Notes under the pieces: model-generated
The model's input: the letters and a program-made list of their open reading frames with translations, nothing else
Told to the model about the DNA's origin: nothing
The model's database searches: none
Shown here: piece after piece, positions 55,164 to 64,000 of the stretch
Position numbering within the stretch: position 1 is the stretch's first letter
Layout: each line of letters begins with the position of its first letter
NCBI GenBank assembly: GCA_946811185.2
Contig: OX328112.1
Span: 18,581,215-18,645,214 of the forward strand
DNA: 64,000 nt
Direction of reading: 5' to 3'
From: Hippopus hippopus
Taxonomy: Eukaryota > Mollusca > Bivalvia > Cardiida > Cardiidae
Translations under genes and position numbers: made by a program

Positions 55164-55286
55164 AGATCCAATGTGAGGATGAAGACCAGTTCCTGTGCAA
55201 ATCAGAACAGTTGTGCATCACAAAGGCATGGAAGTGTGACGGAGATCTTGACTGTGACGATGGCTCAGATGAGCATGTAGATAACT
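55164..55286 (+). CDS. LRP-like receptor, exon with LDLa module 2
   Basis: This is a 123-nt exon, phase 1-1, with acceptor TATATTTCCAG and donor T|GTAAGT. It starts 422 nt after the previous exon. The joined codon A|AG gives Lys, followed by IQC. Five LDLa Cys are inside the exon: [14 protein letters not shown] and LDCDDGSDE. The sixth is made by the split codon T|GT completed in the exon at 61967, which strongly supports that join. The [18 protein letters not shown] stretch resembles, as I recall the family, the first LDLa module of LRP1/LRP1B. The calcium-binding Asp/Glu residues are intact. The following intron is 6,680 nt and full of family A and other repeats. Confidence 0.9.
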
Positions 55287-55340
55287 GTAAGTGGTTGGTT
55301 TTTATATAAATTTGCAGTGACATTGACCTTCAATTGACAT

Positions 55341-55569
55341 TTAACTCTTTACCACAGAATCCTGACTTTTAACGACCCTGAGAAAGAAAGCTTTTGAAAA
55401 CATTGTGAGAAAAGGAGAAAATGCTGGTAACCAGCATTTTCTCCTTTTCCCACAATGTTTTCTACCCTTCCGAAATCAAATTTCAGTTTTTGATTCACAT
55501 TTATCTTGTTGTCTGCAAATGCTTTCAATTTGGACTAGTCCAAAATTTTGTCGTTTGGTAAAGAGTTAA
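55341..55569 (+). mobile_element. family A MITE, complete, intronic
   Basis: TTAACTCTTTACCACAG to TTTGGTAAAGAGTTAA. The core is near perfect. It starts 54 bases after the donor of LDLa exon 2. Confidence 0.88.
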
Positions 55570-56104
55570 TTGGCAATGACCTTGACACGATATTGACATG
55601 TATATAACTTTTTTTAAAAACCTTTTTGCAGTGTGACCTTGACCTGACATTGACATTTGGATAAATGAAAGGGGTTTTTTTTTGCCCACATTGACCTTGA
55701 CTTTCTATTGACATGTAGATAAATAAGTTTAAAAAGTTACAGAAGAGGGTTAATAAACTGAAACTGATCTTGACCTTTCAGCAGGGGCAAAAACTGCTTT
55801 TTCAACATTATATTGTAAGATCTCATACTTGAGAGAAGTTCAAATTTACAAAGTATTTAAATAAATCAGGCTTTGTGTTGGAAAAGGTAGAAAGGGTAGA
55901 AAAGACTGAGGGATAAAAAGAAAATGCAGAATACTAGCATTTTTCCTTTTTCCATATTTTCAAGAACCTTCTTCCTAGGGTTTGTAACAGCCAGTACAGC
56001 TATTCAGCCCTTTATAGGTCTCTTGTTAGCTTTTTTTTTTCTTAACAGTTTGAACACACCTTTTGCTAATTATTTTTTTTTTTAGGTCTGGGCATTGAAT
56101 AGCG

Positions 56105-56321
56105 ATGTACATATTGTGTACATGAACGTATATGCATGTCGAAAAATTTGCGAATTATCAATTGTAGACATTTTAGCATATGTTAATATTTGCGAATTCA
56201 AGACACTCATTATTTGTTGGTATACTTGTAGTAAAATATGAAAACAGAAAAATTTGTGAATTTTTCAAATTTGCAAAATTGCAAAAATTTCCACATTTCA
56301 AAAATTTCCACTTATACAGTA
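56105..56321. mobile_element. family F element
   Basis: It matches 38923-39138 along its length, sharing GCGAATTCAAGACACTC-like and GGTATACTTGTAGTAAAA text. The left end is worn. Confidence 0.7.
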
Positions 56322-56783
56322 GGGTATATATGCCAATACATTTTTAAGGTCTAGACATTAAACACTTGTGCCAATATGATATTTTAGGTCTAGATATTGT
56401 ATGTAAATTTGCCAATTGATACAGGGTCTAGGCATTGAAGATGTGCTATTACAGGTTTTTAGGCCTAGACATGAAAGTATTTACCGATTCCGTTTTTAGG
56501 TCATTGATATTTTTGCCAACGACATTTTTTTAGGTCTAGACAATGGAGGCATTTTTTGTCAATACATTTTTTAGTGCAAACATTAAAGATAATTAATTTT
56601 TCCCGTATTTTTGCTAAAGTTCTAGACATTGAAGTATTTTTTCAAACAGTTGAAAATGTTGCCAAAGACATTTTTCAAGACATTTTGTTGTCAATACATT
56701 TTTAGGTCAAAGTATTGAATTCAGTTTGGAGTACCCAGGTAGTTCTGCTTCTGATTTTAGTGTGTGAAAAGCCACTTTTTCTG

Positions 56784-57273
56784 TTAACCCTTTACCACAC
56801 AATGACGACTTTTGACGCCCCTGAAAGAGAAGGCTTTTGAAAACATTGTGGGAAAAGGAGAAAATGCTGGTTACCAGCATTTTCTCCTTTTCCCACAATG
56901 TTTTCTACCCTATCAAAGAAAAATCATTTCATATGAGCCACGTTAAAACTGTCATCTACAAATGCTTTCAATTTGGACAGGTCTAAAATTTTGTCGTGTG
57001 GTAAAGGGTTAATAACCAGTATTGCTCCATCAACCCTTTACCACACAGTCCTGACTTTTAACGACACTGAGGAAGAAGCCAAGTTTCAACAAAAAGCCTT
57101 TTGAAAACATTGTGTGAAAAGGAGAAAATGCTGGTAAGCCAGCATCTTCTCCTTTTCCCACAATATTTTCATATCCTGTGCAAGACAAATTTTTTAAACC
57201 ACATTTACATTTTTGTCTGGAAAAGTTGTCAATTTCGACATATCTACTTTTTTGTTGTGGGGTTGAGAGTTAA
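56784..57273 (+). mobile_element. two family A copies, same orientation
   Basis: 56784-57012 is complete with TTAA ends and a near-perfect core. 57031-57273 starts TCAACCCTTTACCACAC and has a duplicated left-arm segment (GAAGAAGCC, then AAAAGCCTTTTG). Confidence 0.82.
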
Positions 57274-57301
57274 ATTTTGATTCTTGTTCCTGCTCTCAGT
57301 G

Positions 57302-57714
57302 CATTCTCTTTACCAGATGACATAATTTAAGACCTGTTCAAATTGAGAAAGCATTGCAGATGACAATCAACTCTTTACCAAACGATACAGTTTTGGACAC
57401 GACCCACTGGTACTTGAAGGAACTCACAACTTATGTCTTTGATAGAATTGAAAACATTGTGGGAAAAGTTTACCAGCATTTTCTCCTTTTCCCACAATGT
57501 TTTCAAAAGGCTTTTTGTTGAAACTTGGCATTGTGTGGTAAAGGATTAAATCACATGGTGTCTCCAGTGATAGGATATGGACCTGAAAGGCTAGGAAACA
57601 CTGTTGGAAATAAAGAAAATGCTGGTTACCAGTGTCTTCTCCATTTCCTAGGATGTTTTTCAAAGCTTTCTTCTTTAGGGTTGTGAAAACATGGGATGGT
57701 TTGGTAAAGGGCCA
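57302..57714 (-). mobile_element. family A copy nested in a family A copy
   Basis: Outer 57302-57366 ends GCAGATGACAA. The inner copy runs from TCAA 57367-57370 to TTAA 57546-57549 and lacks part of its core. The outer resumes ATCACATGGTGTCTCC and runs to TTTGGTAAAGGGCC. Confidence 0.75.
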
Positions 57715-57974
57715 AAGGTTTGTCAGGAAATTGTCTAGAATTTTGGGACTTTGAGTGTCCCATGGGCCTCTGTCAAATTCTGTCAAATAACAAGAATCAC
57801 TTTCCCAATTTAGGAATGACTGCATTTTAAAACATTTAATTATCATGAATCAGGAAGTTTGCCTAGCTTTTACTTTCTTTGCTCTTTTAAGTTTATGTCA
57901 GGGAAAATCATGGCTTTCATCTGTGTGTTATGTGCTTTTGAAAACTGGCTTTGGATGGTTTGATTTTTGATATA

Positions 57975-58235
57975 TGTGACCTGTCACGCAAAAAGGGACC
58001 TTCTGGGAACTGCGAAAAGTATCAACCCTGGTCAGACTGCGTGAATCGCGCAGTCTGACCAGGGTCGACACTTTTCGCTTTTGTGATATTTTCTGTATGA
58101 AAAGTGGTCATTCTACTTTGTTACACAATTATTTTTGAACTATCAACTTAAATTGACCTGCACTATTGTTGATCTGTTTTCATCTAATTGATGCACGGAA
58201 TTCCCAGATGGTCCCTTTTTGCGTGACAGGTCACA
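57975..58235. mobile_element. family C element, 261 bp
   Basis: TGTGACCTGTCACGCAAAA and, reversed, TGTGACCTGTCACGCAAAA are identical over 19 bases. An inner hairpin has arms CCCTGGTCAGACTGCG and CGCAGTCTGACCAGGG. This copy is better preserved than the one at 45230. Confidence 0.85.
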
Positions 58236-58428
58236 TTTGTTCTATTTTGCTTTACCTTGGAAATAACTCCTCTGCACTAATGTCTCAATACTTTTTCTCT
58301 GAAGTGGTCTCAAAGCTGTCTGTCACTGTAAAATAATGCTTTACCCCTTGTAACCCTTAAATGCACAGAATGGAGCATAAGTTGCTGTAGAAGATGGTGT
58401 AGAGCAAGATCAGACTGTACAGAATATG

Positions 58429-58636
58429 TACTGTATACATGGACATATATGCACGTCAAAAATTTTGGGAATTACTGATTATGGACATTTTGCATACAGA
58501 AATGTTTCCAAATTCATGACACTTGTTATTTGTTGGTATATTTATGGTAAAAAACACGAACAGAAAAGTTTGTAAGTTTTTCAGATTCGCGAAATTGCAA
58601 AAATTTCCTCGCAAAAATTTCCACTTATATACAGTA
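58429..58636. mobile_element. family F element inside a family B trace
   Basis: TACTGTATACATGGACATA to TATATACAGTA. GAGCAAGATCAGACTGTAC stands directly to the left, a family B arm. Confidence 0.65.
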
Positions 58637-58936
58637 GTTTTATATTTGATCTAGAACAACAGAATTTTCGTGAGATATTGTGCCTTAAATAACTACTGAG
58701 GCATTAAAGTTCTTTTAAGTAAATACTGCAAAGAATAGTAAGGAATTATCCCTTAAAGTACTTAGTAAATACAGTGCTTATTTTCAGTCCAGAATAAAAC
58801 CCTTGTAAATGCAATATCAAAGTTGCTTTGTCCAGAATGTCTCAGCAAAGCACACAGTCAGTAGATCAAAGTTCAGCCTGAAGTTTTTGTGCCATCTGGT
58901 CTTGATCTTCATATGTTGCAAAAGCAACAAAAGTAA

Positions 58937-59165
58937 TTAACCCATTACCACACAATCCCTACTTTTGATGACCCTGAGAAATAAGCCTTTAGAAAACATT
59001 GTGGAAAAAGGAGAAAATGCTGGTAACCAGCATTTTCTCCTTTTCCCACAATGTTTTCTACTCTTCACAAAGCAAATTTCAAATTTTCAATCACTTTTAT
59101 TATCTTGTCTGCAAATGCTTTAGATTTGGACAAGCCTAAAATATTGTCGTTTGGTAATGAGTTAA
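58937..59165 (+). mobile_element. family A MITE, complete, intronic
   Basis: TTAACCCATTACCACAC to TTTGGTAATGAGTTAA. The core is perfect apart from one base in the outer stem. Confidence 0.88.
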
Positions 59166-59344
59166 AGGCACTTTTGGGGCTAAGATTACAATTATGATGA
59201 AAATGTCAATTTGCAAATGCATATATCTCATAAAATAGACACTTCATCTCCATGGAAAACATCAAACCTGTCGGTGTCAACTAGGGTGGAGGCTGAATGT
59301 GTGTGACATGCTGTGTGATAAAAAACAGATATCATTCTTGTAAC

Positions 59345-59697
59345 AGCTATGATTTGTGTGTGTGGTGTTTCAAGCTATTTTTAACATTATTTCAGTCATA
59401 TTATAGCAGCCAGTGCACCTGTCTATGCTGTCCTAGAGTTTCTGTTATCAGCAGTTTGCACAATATTTTTCCCAAGCCACTGGCTGCTTTCTCACAGAAA
59501 CATCATGAAAATAATGACCAACCCACTGGCTGCTTTTACACACAAACAAAATATTGATCAGCAGTGAGGACAGAATGAATCCTGTCACAATAGCTAACAT
59601 GAACAGTTCTCAGAAAGAAACTTGCAAAGCTAGGGAATCAAGCCAGTGTTTCATTTGTTTCAATCCCTGTGCACTACTGACTAAGCTATCAGGTTAG
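59345..59697 (-). mobile_element. SINE G with internal duplication
   Basis: CCACTGGCTGCTTTCTCAC and CCCACTGGCTGCTTTTACAC show a repeated body segment. The tRNA head on the minus strand reads TAGCTTAGTCAGTAG. Confidence 0.65.
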
Positions 59698-59800
59698 CCC
59701 GTAACAGCTATGAAATTTTTGTAATATTGTTTTATAAATGTTGAGTGAATAAGAGACAGTATGGAAGGGGTAGAATGTAGACCGTTGGTGTATCAAATCA

Positions 59801-60004
59801 GGGTCCGTATTTACCAACCATTTTAAAGAACATTCCTTGTCTTCTCCAAGATTTCTGAATTTTTTCTGAATTTGAAAGTTACACAACTTCTGATTGGCTA
59901 AACCAAATGGTTTAGCCAATCAGAAGTTGTGTTACTTTCACATTTAGAAAACCCTGGATAATAAGACTAAGAACTTACTAAAGAATGGTTGCTGAAAACA
60001 GACC
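59801..60004. mobile_element. family E palindrome
   Basis: GGGTCCGTATTTACCAACC to GTTGCTGAAAACAGACC. The inner arms ACACAACTTCTGATTGGC pair perfectly across the centre CCAAATGG. Confidence 0.8.
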
Positions 60005-60030
60005 AAGGGGTTCAGGGGAATGAATCTTGT

Positions 60031-60044
60031 GGGGGGGGGGGGGG
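60031..60044. repeat. poly-G run of 14
   Basis: Fourteen uninterrupted G residues. Confidence 0.95.
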
Positions 60045-60181
60045 TCAACCTTTGGATCTACCCAAAAAATAGCATCAGCATGCAGTACTGGTTTGGTTTC
60101 GAGGAAAGCACTCTGTGAGACTGATTTATGTAAGAGATTGATTTATGTAAATTATATTACAGTAAATGTAAAATAAAAACT

Positions 60182-60657
60182 TTAAACCCTTCATCAAACA
60201 GTCATGAGTTTCAACAACCCTGAGGAAGGTTTTTGAAAACATTGTTGGAAAAGGAGAAAATGCTGGGAACCAGCATTTTCTCCTTTTCCCACTTTAATAT
60301 CTGCCCTTTAACCCTTCGTCAAATAATCCTGAGTTTTAAAGACCCTGTAAGACAGGGCTTTTGAAAACATTGTGGGAAAAAGAGAATGCTGGTAACCAAC
60401 ATTTTTTACTTTTCCTGTAATGTTTTCAAACCTTTCACAGAAAATCAAGTCAGTTTATCCACAACTAATTTGTCATCTGCCAATGCTTTAAATTTGGAGG
60501 TCTAAGATTTTACCATTTGGTAGAGAGGCATGGGAACAAATCCTATCATTTGAGTCACAACTATTATGCCCTAAATTTTAGCCACATTTTAATTGTTGTC
60601 TTCAGATGCTTTTAATTTGGACAACTCCAAGTTTTTATCGTTTGGAAAATAATTTAA
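60182..60657 (+). mobile_element. family A copy nested in a family A copy
   Basis: The outer left half is 60182-60307. The inner copy runs from TTAA 60308-60311 to a decayed end at about 60531. The outer resumes GGAACAAATCCTATC with CATTTGAGTCAC and ends at TTAA 60654-60657. The outer right half also repeats a 40-base segment around GCCACATTTTAATTG. Confidence 0.75.
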
Positions 60658-61157
60658 TATAAGTTTTTTTCATGAACATTGGCGAGTTCTGATTGGCTGA
60701 AAAATTTTTTTCATAGCTCCATGAAAAAAAAAAATTAAGCAGTGCCGGAACTACTTTTGCAGTCAAACGAATGTAAACAAACATGTATACAAGATTTCAT
60801 AATGTTTTTCTTTCTGATTTTAGATCTATATTGAGTCCGAAGTGCTAGCTGAATTTATTTTCTCTGAATATTGAAAAAGAAATCCAACAGTAAATTCAAA
60901 GAGAGAGCTGAAAACTCACTGTCACTTTGCTGGGTTCTAACAATCTTATTTTCAACTTCTACATATTGAACTTCTAATAATAAATCCACTAAATCTAAAA
61001 GTGTTCAATACCATAATGATGTCAGGAATTAACGTCATTGTTACATCATGAATGATCAGGACATTAAATAAATACGCAATGTTGGATTTACAAAAAAAAA
61101 AAGCAGTTAGTATTATTTAAGTGCATATTTGTTGTCTGTGATATTGAATTATAAGGA

Positions 61158-61283
61158 ATGAAGAGAATTTTTTTTGTTTTCATGGAGGTATGAAAAAAAA
61201 ACTTAATCACACTGTATGAAACCGCTTTGTGATTAGGTTTTTTTTTTCATACCTCCATGAAAACAAAAAAAGTTCTCTTTTTC
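61158..61283. mobile_element. long inverted repeat
   Basis: Arms GAGAATTTTTTTTGTTTTC, ATGGAGGTATGAAAA and CTTAATCAC pair with GTGATTAGG, TTTTCATACCTCCAT and GAAAACAAAAAAAGTTCTC, around a 20-base loop. TTTTTTCATAGCTCCATG at about 60705 is a partial relative. Confidence 0.8.
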
Positions 61284-61615
61284 CTGAAAGGGAATAAATG
61301 ATGATTCTTTACAAGTCTTTATGAATCAAAGTGAACTCTTGAATTCATATTGGTCCATTGTCAATATTCATGTATAACTCTAGCGTGTTCTTCTGAGGAT
61401 AGCATAGTAGAGTTATGCTATACGACTTTGAACTGTACATCATCTTGACATGAAGAGGAACAGTGGGCTTCACAATCGTAGAAAAAAACATGGATATTCC
61501 GTGACCTTCAATACCTTACTGTTTTATAATCGTAGGTATCCTTGGTGTAAAATGAGACTCCTGTAGCTTTCTTCAAATTTGGACATTTGACTCCTGACTC
61601 ATCAGGATGAACTTC

Positions 61616-61845
61616 TTAACTCTTGACCACACAGTCCCAAGTTTTAACGACTCTGAGGAAGCTGCCTTTTGAGGACATTGTGGGAAAAGGAGAAAATGCC
61701 AGTAACCAACATTTTCTCTTAATGCCACAAGGTTTTCTACACTATCAAAGACAAATTTGATTATTTGAACCACATTTAAATTGTCGTCTGCAGTTGCTTT
61801 TAATTTTGACAAATCGGTGATTTTTGTTGTGTGGTAAAGAGTTAA
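61616..61845 (+). mobile_element. family A MITE, complete, intronic
   Basis: TTAACTCTTGACCACAC to GTGTGGTAAAGAGTTAA. The core is worn (GCCAGTAACCAAC). It ends 121 bases before the acceptor of LDLa exon 3. Confidence 0.85.
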
Positions 61846-61966
61846 GGAATAATCAGGCTGTATTGCTGATCAAATTATGAGACTTGAGATTTAATCTTAG
61901 AAAAAAGGTCCAGTTTCACCCGTTGATAGTGGGTTAATAATTGCTCTTGTTTAACTTTTCTTTCAG

Positions 61967-62119
61967 GTCCCCATTTAAAACATATAATTCCATGTACGCC
62001 AAACCAGTATCAATGTCCTGGTTCCCAGAAATGCATTCCATATTCCAAAGTCTGTGATAATCATTTTGACTGTGATTCGGGAACCGATGAGTACTCGTGT
62101 AGAAGACCATGTAAAGAAA
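61967..62119 (+). CDS. LRP-like receptor, exon with LDLa module 3 and start of EGF
   Basis: This is a 153-nt exon, phase 1-1, with acceptor TTTCTTTCAG and donor A|GTAAGT. Its first two bases complete the Cys that closes LDLa module 2. It then encodes a third LDLa module, with Cys in PCTPNQYQC, KCIPYSKVCD, FDCDSGTDE and YSC. It ends with RRPCKE, where the Cys is best read as Cys1 of the EGF module finished in the next exon. The SGTDE at the calcium site is a mild variant of the usual DGSDE. Three LDLa modules followed by EGF match the start of a large LRP rather than a secreted protease or a Frizzled-type protein, but LDLR, VLDLR and LRP2-like proteins also combine LDLa and EGF, so subfamily placement is provisional. 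Confidence 0.9.
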
Positions 62120-62141
62120 GTAAGTACATAACTACCTCCCT

Positions 62142-62375
62142 TTAACCCTTTACAATACAGTCGAGAGTTTTGATGACCCTGAGGTCAAGAAGCCTTATGA
62201 AAACATTGTTGGAAAAGGAGGAAATGCTGGTAACCAGCATTTCCTCCTTTTCCCACAATGTTTTCTATCCTATCAAGGACTACTTTCATCATTTGAGCCA
62301 TCTTTAATTTGTTTTTCCTGTAAATGCTATCAATTTGGATATGTCCAAAATTTTTGTTGTTTGGTAAAGAGTTAA
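62142..62375 (+). mobile_element. family A MITE, complete, intronic
   Basis: TTAACCCTTTACAATACAG to TTTGGTAAAGAGTTAA. The core carries a matched change, GGAGGAAATGC on the left and GCATTTCCTCC on the right, so pairing is kept. Confidence 0.88.
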
Positions 62376-62572
62376 ACTTGGCAAAGTTTTCGGGTGGTAA
62401 GTTGGCTTTTGTGTGAGTATGAGCTGAGGCTGAAGTGAGTTTGTATTTGTCTCATTTGCTCTTCATTTCATACTGCTGATATGTCTAGTAAACCTTGTTT
62501 GTACTTCATGCCAAATTGGCTTCATGCCGTTAAAAGAATAACTCCTTTATATTTTTCTGAGAAAGGCCTTAA

Positions 62573-62883
62573 TTGATTGATTGATTGATTGTATGGTGCT
62601 AACGCCATTTTCAACAATATTTCAATTATATTGCGGAAGCCAGTGCATCTATCCATGCTTTCGTAGAGTTTTTTTCACCATTACTCTGCACAATATTCTT
62701 ACCAAGCCACTGGCTGCTTTCCCACATAACCATCAGCAAAAAAATTATCAGCAGTAAGAGAGGAATGAATCCTGTTGCAGTGACTATCATCAATACTCAG
62801 AAAGAAATTGGCCTAGCTGGGCATTGAACCAGCAACCCTCTGTTCTTGAGTCCTGTACGCTACCGACTGTACTTCCGGGGCTG
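62573..62883 (-). mobile_element. SINE G, tRNA-derived, intronic
   Basis: TTGATTGATTGATTG is the tail on the plus strand. The tRNA head on the minus strand is AGCCCCGGAAGTACAG, with the B-box region GCTGGTTCAATGCCC. It ends 80 bases before the EGF exon. Confidence 0.75.
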
Positions 62884-62963
62884 GGCGAGTAAGACCTTGT
62901 GTCTGCATAATGTTGGCATGAAGTGCCCTAGATTACAATGCCTGTAAAATGTTTCCATTTCAG

Positions 62964-63050
62964 ATATAGGCTGTTTACAGTGTGTAGATAAAGAAGGGGC
63001 CAAATGTTATTGTGACGATGGATTCCATTGGGATGGTGCAAATTGTATAG
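62964..63050 (+). CDS. LRP-like receptor, exon with EGF-like module
   Basis: This is an 87-nt exon, phase 1-1, with acceptor TTCCATTTCAG and donor G|GTAATA. The join A|AT gives Asn and reads KENIGC. Together with the Cys in RRPC of the previous exon, six Cys form an EGF-like module: C-x5-C-x2-C-x7-C-x-C-x10-C, with CYCDDGFHWDG in the second half. The Cys2-Cys3 spacing of two residues is short compared with the usual three or more. There is no DxDEC motif here, so I see no calcium-binding EGF signature. An EGF directly after the last LDLa is the LRP1-type order, where a second EGF and a YWTD propeller would follow; those exons would lie beyond 64000. The intron after it contains the satellite element starting at 63098. 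Confidence 0.85.
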
Positions 63051-63097
63051 GTAATATTTATTTTGTTTGATTTGATTTGTTTGTTTGATTTTGAAAT

Positions 63098-64000
63098 CAT
63101 TAGCTCCACTGGCCGAAGACCACCGGGCTTATGTCATGGCCTGGTGTTCGTCGTGCGTGCATCCATGCGAGTGTTAACTTCTATTTCAAACATCTTCTTC
63201 TCTGAAACCACCCATCCAATTTTGATGAAACTTCACAGAAATGATCCTGCCATGGTCCTCTTCAGAATTTCTTGAAAAAATTTGATTCCTTCAAAAACTC
63301 TGGTTGCAATGGCAACAAAACTGAAAAGTATTGAAAACCTTTGAAAATATTCTTGTCTGAAACCACAAGGCCTAGGGCTACCAAATTTGGCATGTAGCTT
63401 TATCTAGTGGACCTCTACCAAGTGTCTTCAAAATATAGCCATGGGGTCAAATTTGGCCCCATCCCGGGGGTCACGAGTTTTATATTGGCTTATATAGGGA
63501 AAACTTTAAAAATCTTCTTGTACCTAGCCATTAGGCCTAGGGCTACTGAATTTTGCATGTAGCTTTATCTAGTAGGCTTCTACTAAGAGGGCCAAAATTG
63601 TAGCTCGAAGGTCAAGTTTGGCCCTGCCCTGGGGGTCACAAGTTTTACACAGGCTTACATAGGGAAAACATTAAAAATCTTCTTGTACCTAGACCATAAG
63701 GCCTAGGGCTACCAAATTTTGGATGCAGCTTTATCTAGTAGGCCTCTACCAAATTATAGTCCTGGGGTCAAGTTTGGCCCTGCCCCAGGAATCAAAAGTT
63801 TTACGTGGGTCTATAGTGAAAACTTTAGAAATCTTCTTATTACTAACCATTAGACATAGGGCTACTAAATTTAGCCCTGTTTCAGGGGTCTAATATTTTA
63901 CAGGGCCATTTATTGAGAAAACTTTTAAAATCTTCTTGTTTATAAGCACACTTTCTAGACCTTTATTATTTTGTATGGGGCTTTATCTTGTGGACCTCCA
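63098..64000. mobile_element. satellite-bearing element, cut by the window end
   Basis: The head AGCTCCACTGGCCGAAGACC and GTCGTGCGTGCATCC resemble the other two satellite elements. Units with AATCTTCTTGTACCTAG, GGCCTAGGGCTAC and AGCTTTATCTAGT repeat at about 63370, 63535, 63701 and 63853, a spacing of about 150-166. The unit sequence is unrelated to the 145- and 158-bp units. The right end is outside the window. Confidence 0.75.

Larger units (their letters stand above)
55287..61966 (+). other. 6.7-kb repeat-filled intron of the LRP-like gene
   Basis: The intron is defined by the split Cys codon across its ends. It holds family A copies, one family C element, two family F elements, a SINE G, one family E palindrome and the inverted repeat at 61158-61283. 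A stretch at 56330-56720 repeats short GGTCTAGACATTGAA-like motifs about every 50-70 bases and looks like a decayed tandem repeat. No coding exon is visible inside. Confidence 0.7.

Noticed and set aside
58937..59165. Reading intronic family A hairpins as microRNA genes
   Set aside because: The stem would suit a precursor, but dozens of equivalent copies exist and no expression can be inferred from sequence alone.
723..61812. A recurring short peptide resembling ENIVGKGENAG..QHFLLFPQCF in dozens of open frames on both strands
   Set aside because: It is the translation of the family A palindrome, which happens to be open in one frame on both strands. Copies lack shared start codons, end at random and sit inside MITE boundaries. 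It is not a protein family.

Overview
The window is eukaryotic, AT-rich and almost entirely non-coding. The dispersed-repeat mix (tRNA-derived SINEs, palindromic TTAA-bounded MITEs, and elements carrying 145- to 165-bp tandem arrays that begin with GTCGTGCGT-like ends) looks like a bivalve mollusc genome. That is an inference from repeat style; no diagnostic gene fixes the species.

The only coding sequence I can support is on the + strand at the right end. Four exons at 54577-54741, 55164-55286, 61967-62119 and 62964-63050 are all phase 1-1, with AG/GT borders and lengths that are multiples of three. Spliced together they encode three consecutive LDL-receptor class A modules and one EGF-like module. 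Cys residues completed across exon joins (the TGT split between exons 2 and 3, and the EGF whose first Cys sits in exon 3) confirm the splicing order. The layout fits the N-terminus of an LRP1/LRP1B-like endocytic receptor. The gene continues beyond 64000. Its upstream exons are not visible, so positions 1-54576 are either a very long intron or intergenic DNA.

The rest is dominated by one repeat, called family A here: a TTAA-bounded, piggyBac-style MITE of about 225-235 bp with a central palindrome of about 65 bp. I count about 70 to 80 full or partial copies in 64 kb, in both orientations. Many neighbours share a single TTAA. Several copies are inserted into other copies at TTAA sites; four of these use the same internal TTAA, and one locus (46319-46860) is nested three deep. 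Family A copies also host other elements with recognisable target duplications: TTA at 9503/10094, GGGACTAC at 10196/10791, TTAA at 12465/13007, AATTTTG at 29052/29251 and CTCAT at 29467/29823.

Other families are B (palindromes around GATCAAGATCAGACTGCAC, some TTAA-bounded), C (two 261-bp copies ending TGTGACC), D (hairpins around GTCTCGGATCAGCCT or CAGGTCAGCCTGCGC), E (about 200-bp palindromes around TTCTGATTGGCTAAACC), F (about 215 bp, ends TACTGTATA) and SINEs G, H and I. There are three satellite-bearing elements (16561-18393, 40675-42104, 63098 to the window end) and a roughly 1.06-kb inverted-terminal-repeat element at 50287-51346. Family letters are local names. I could not search any database, so the families may already be catalogued.
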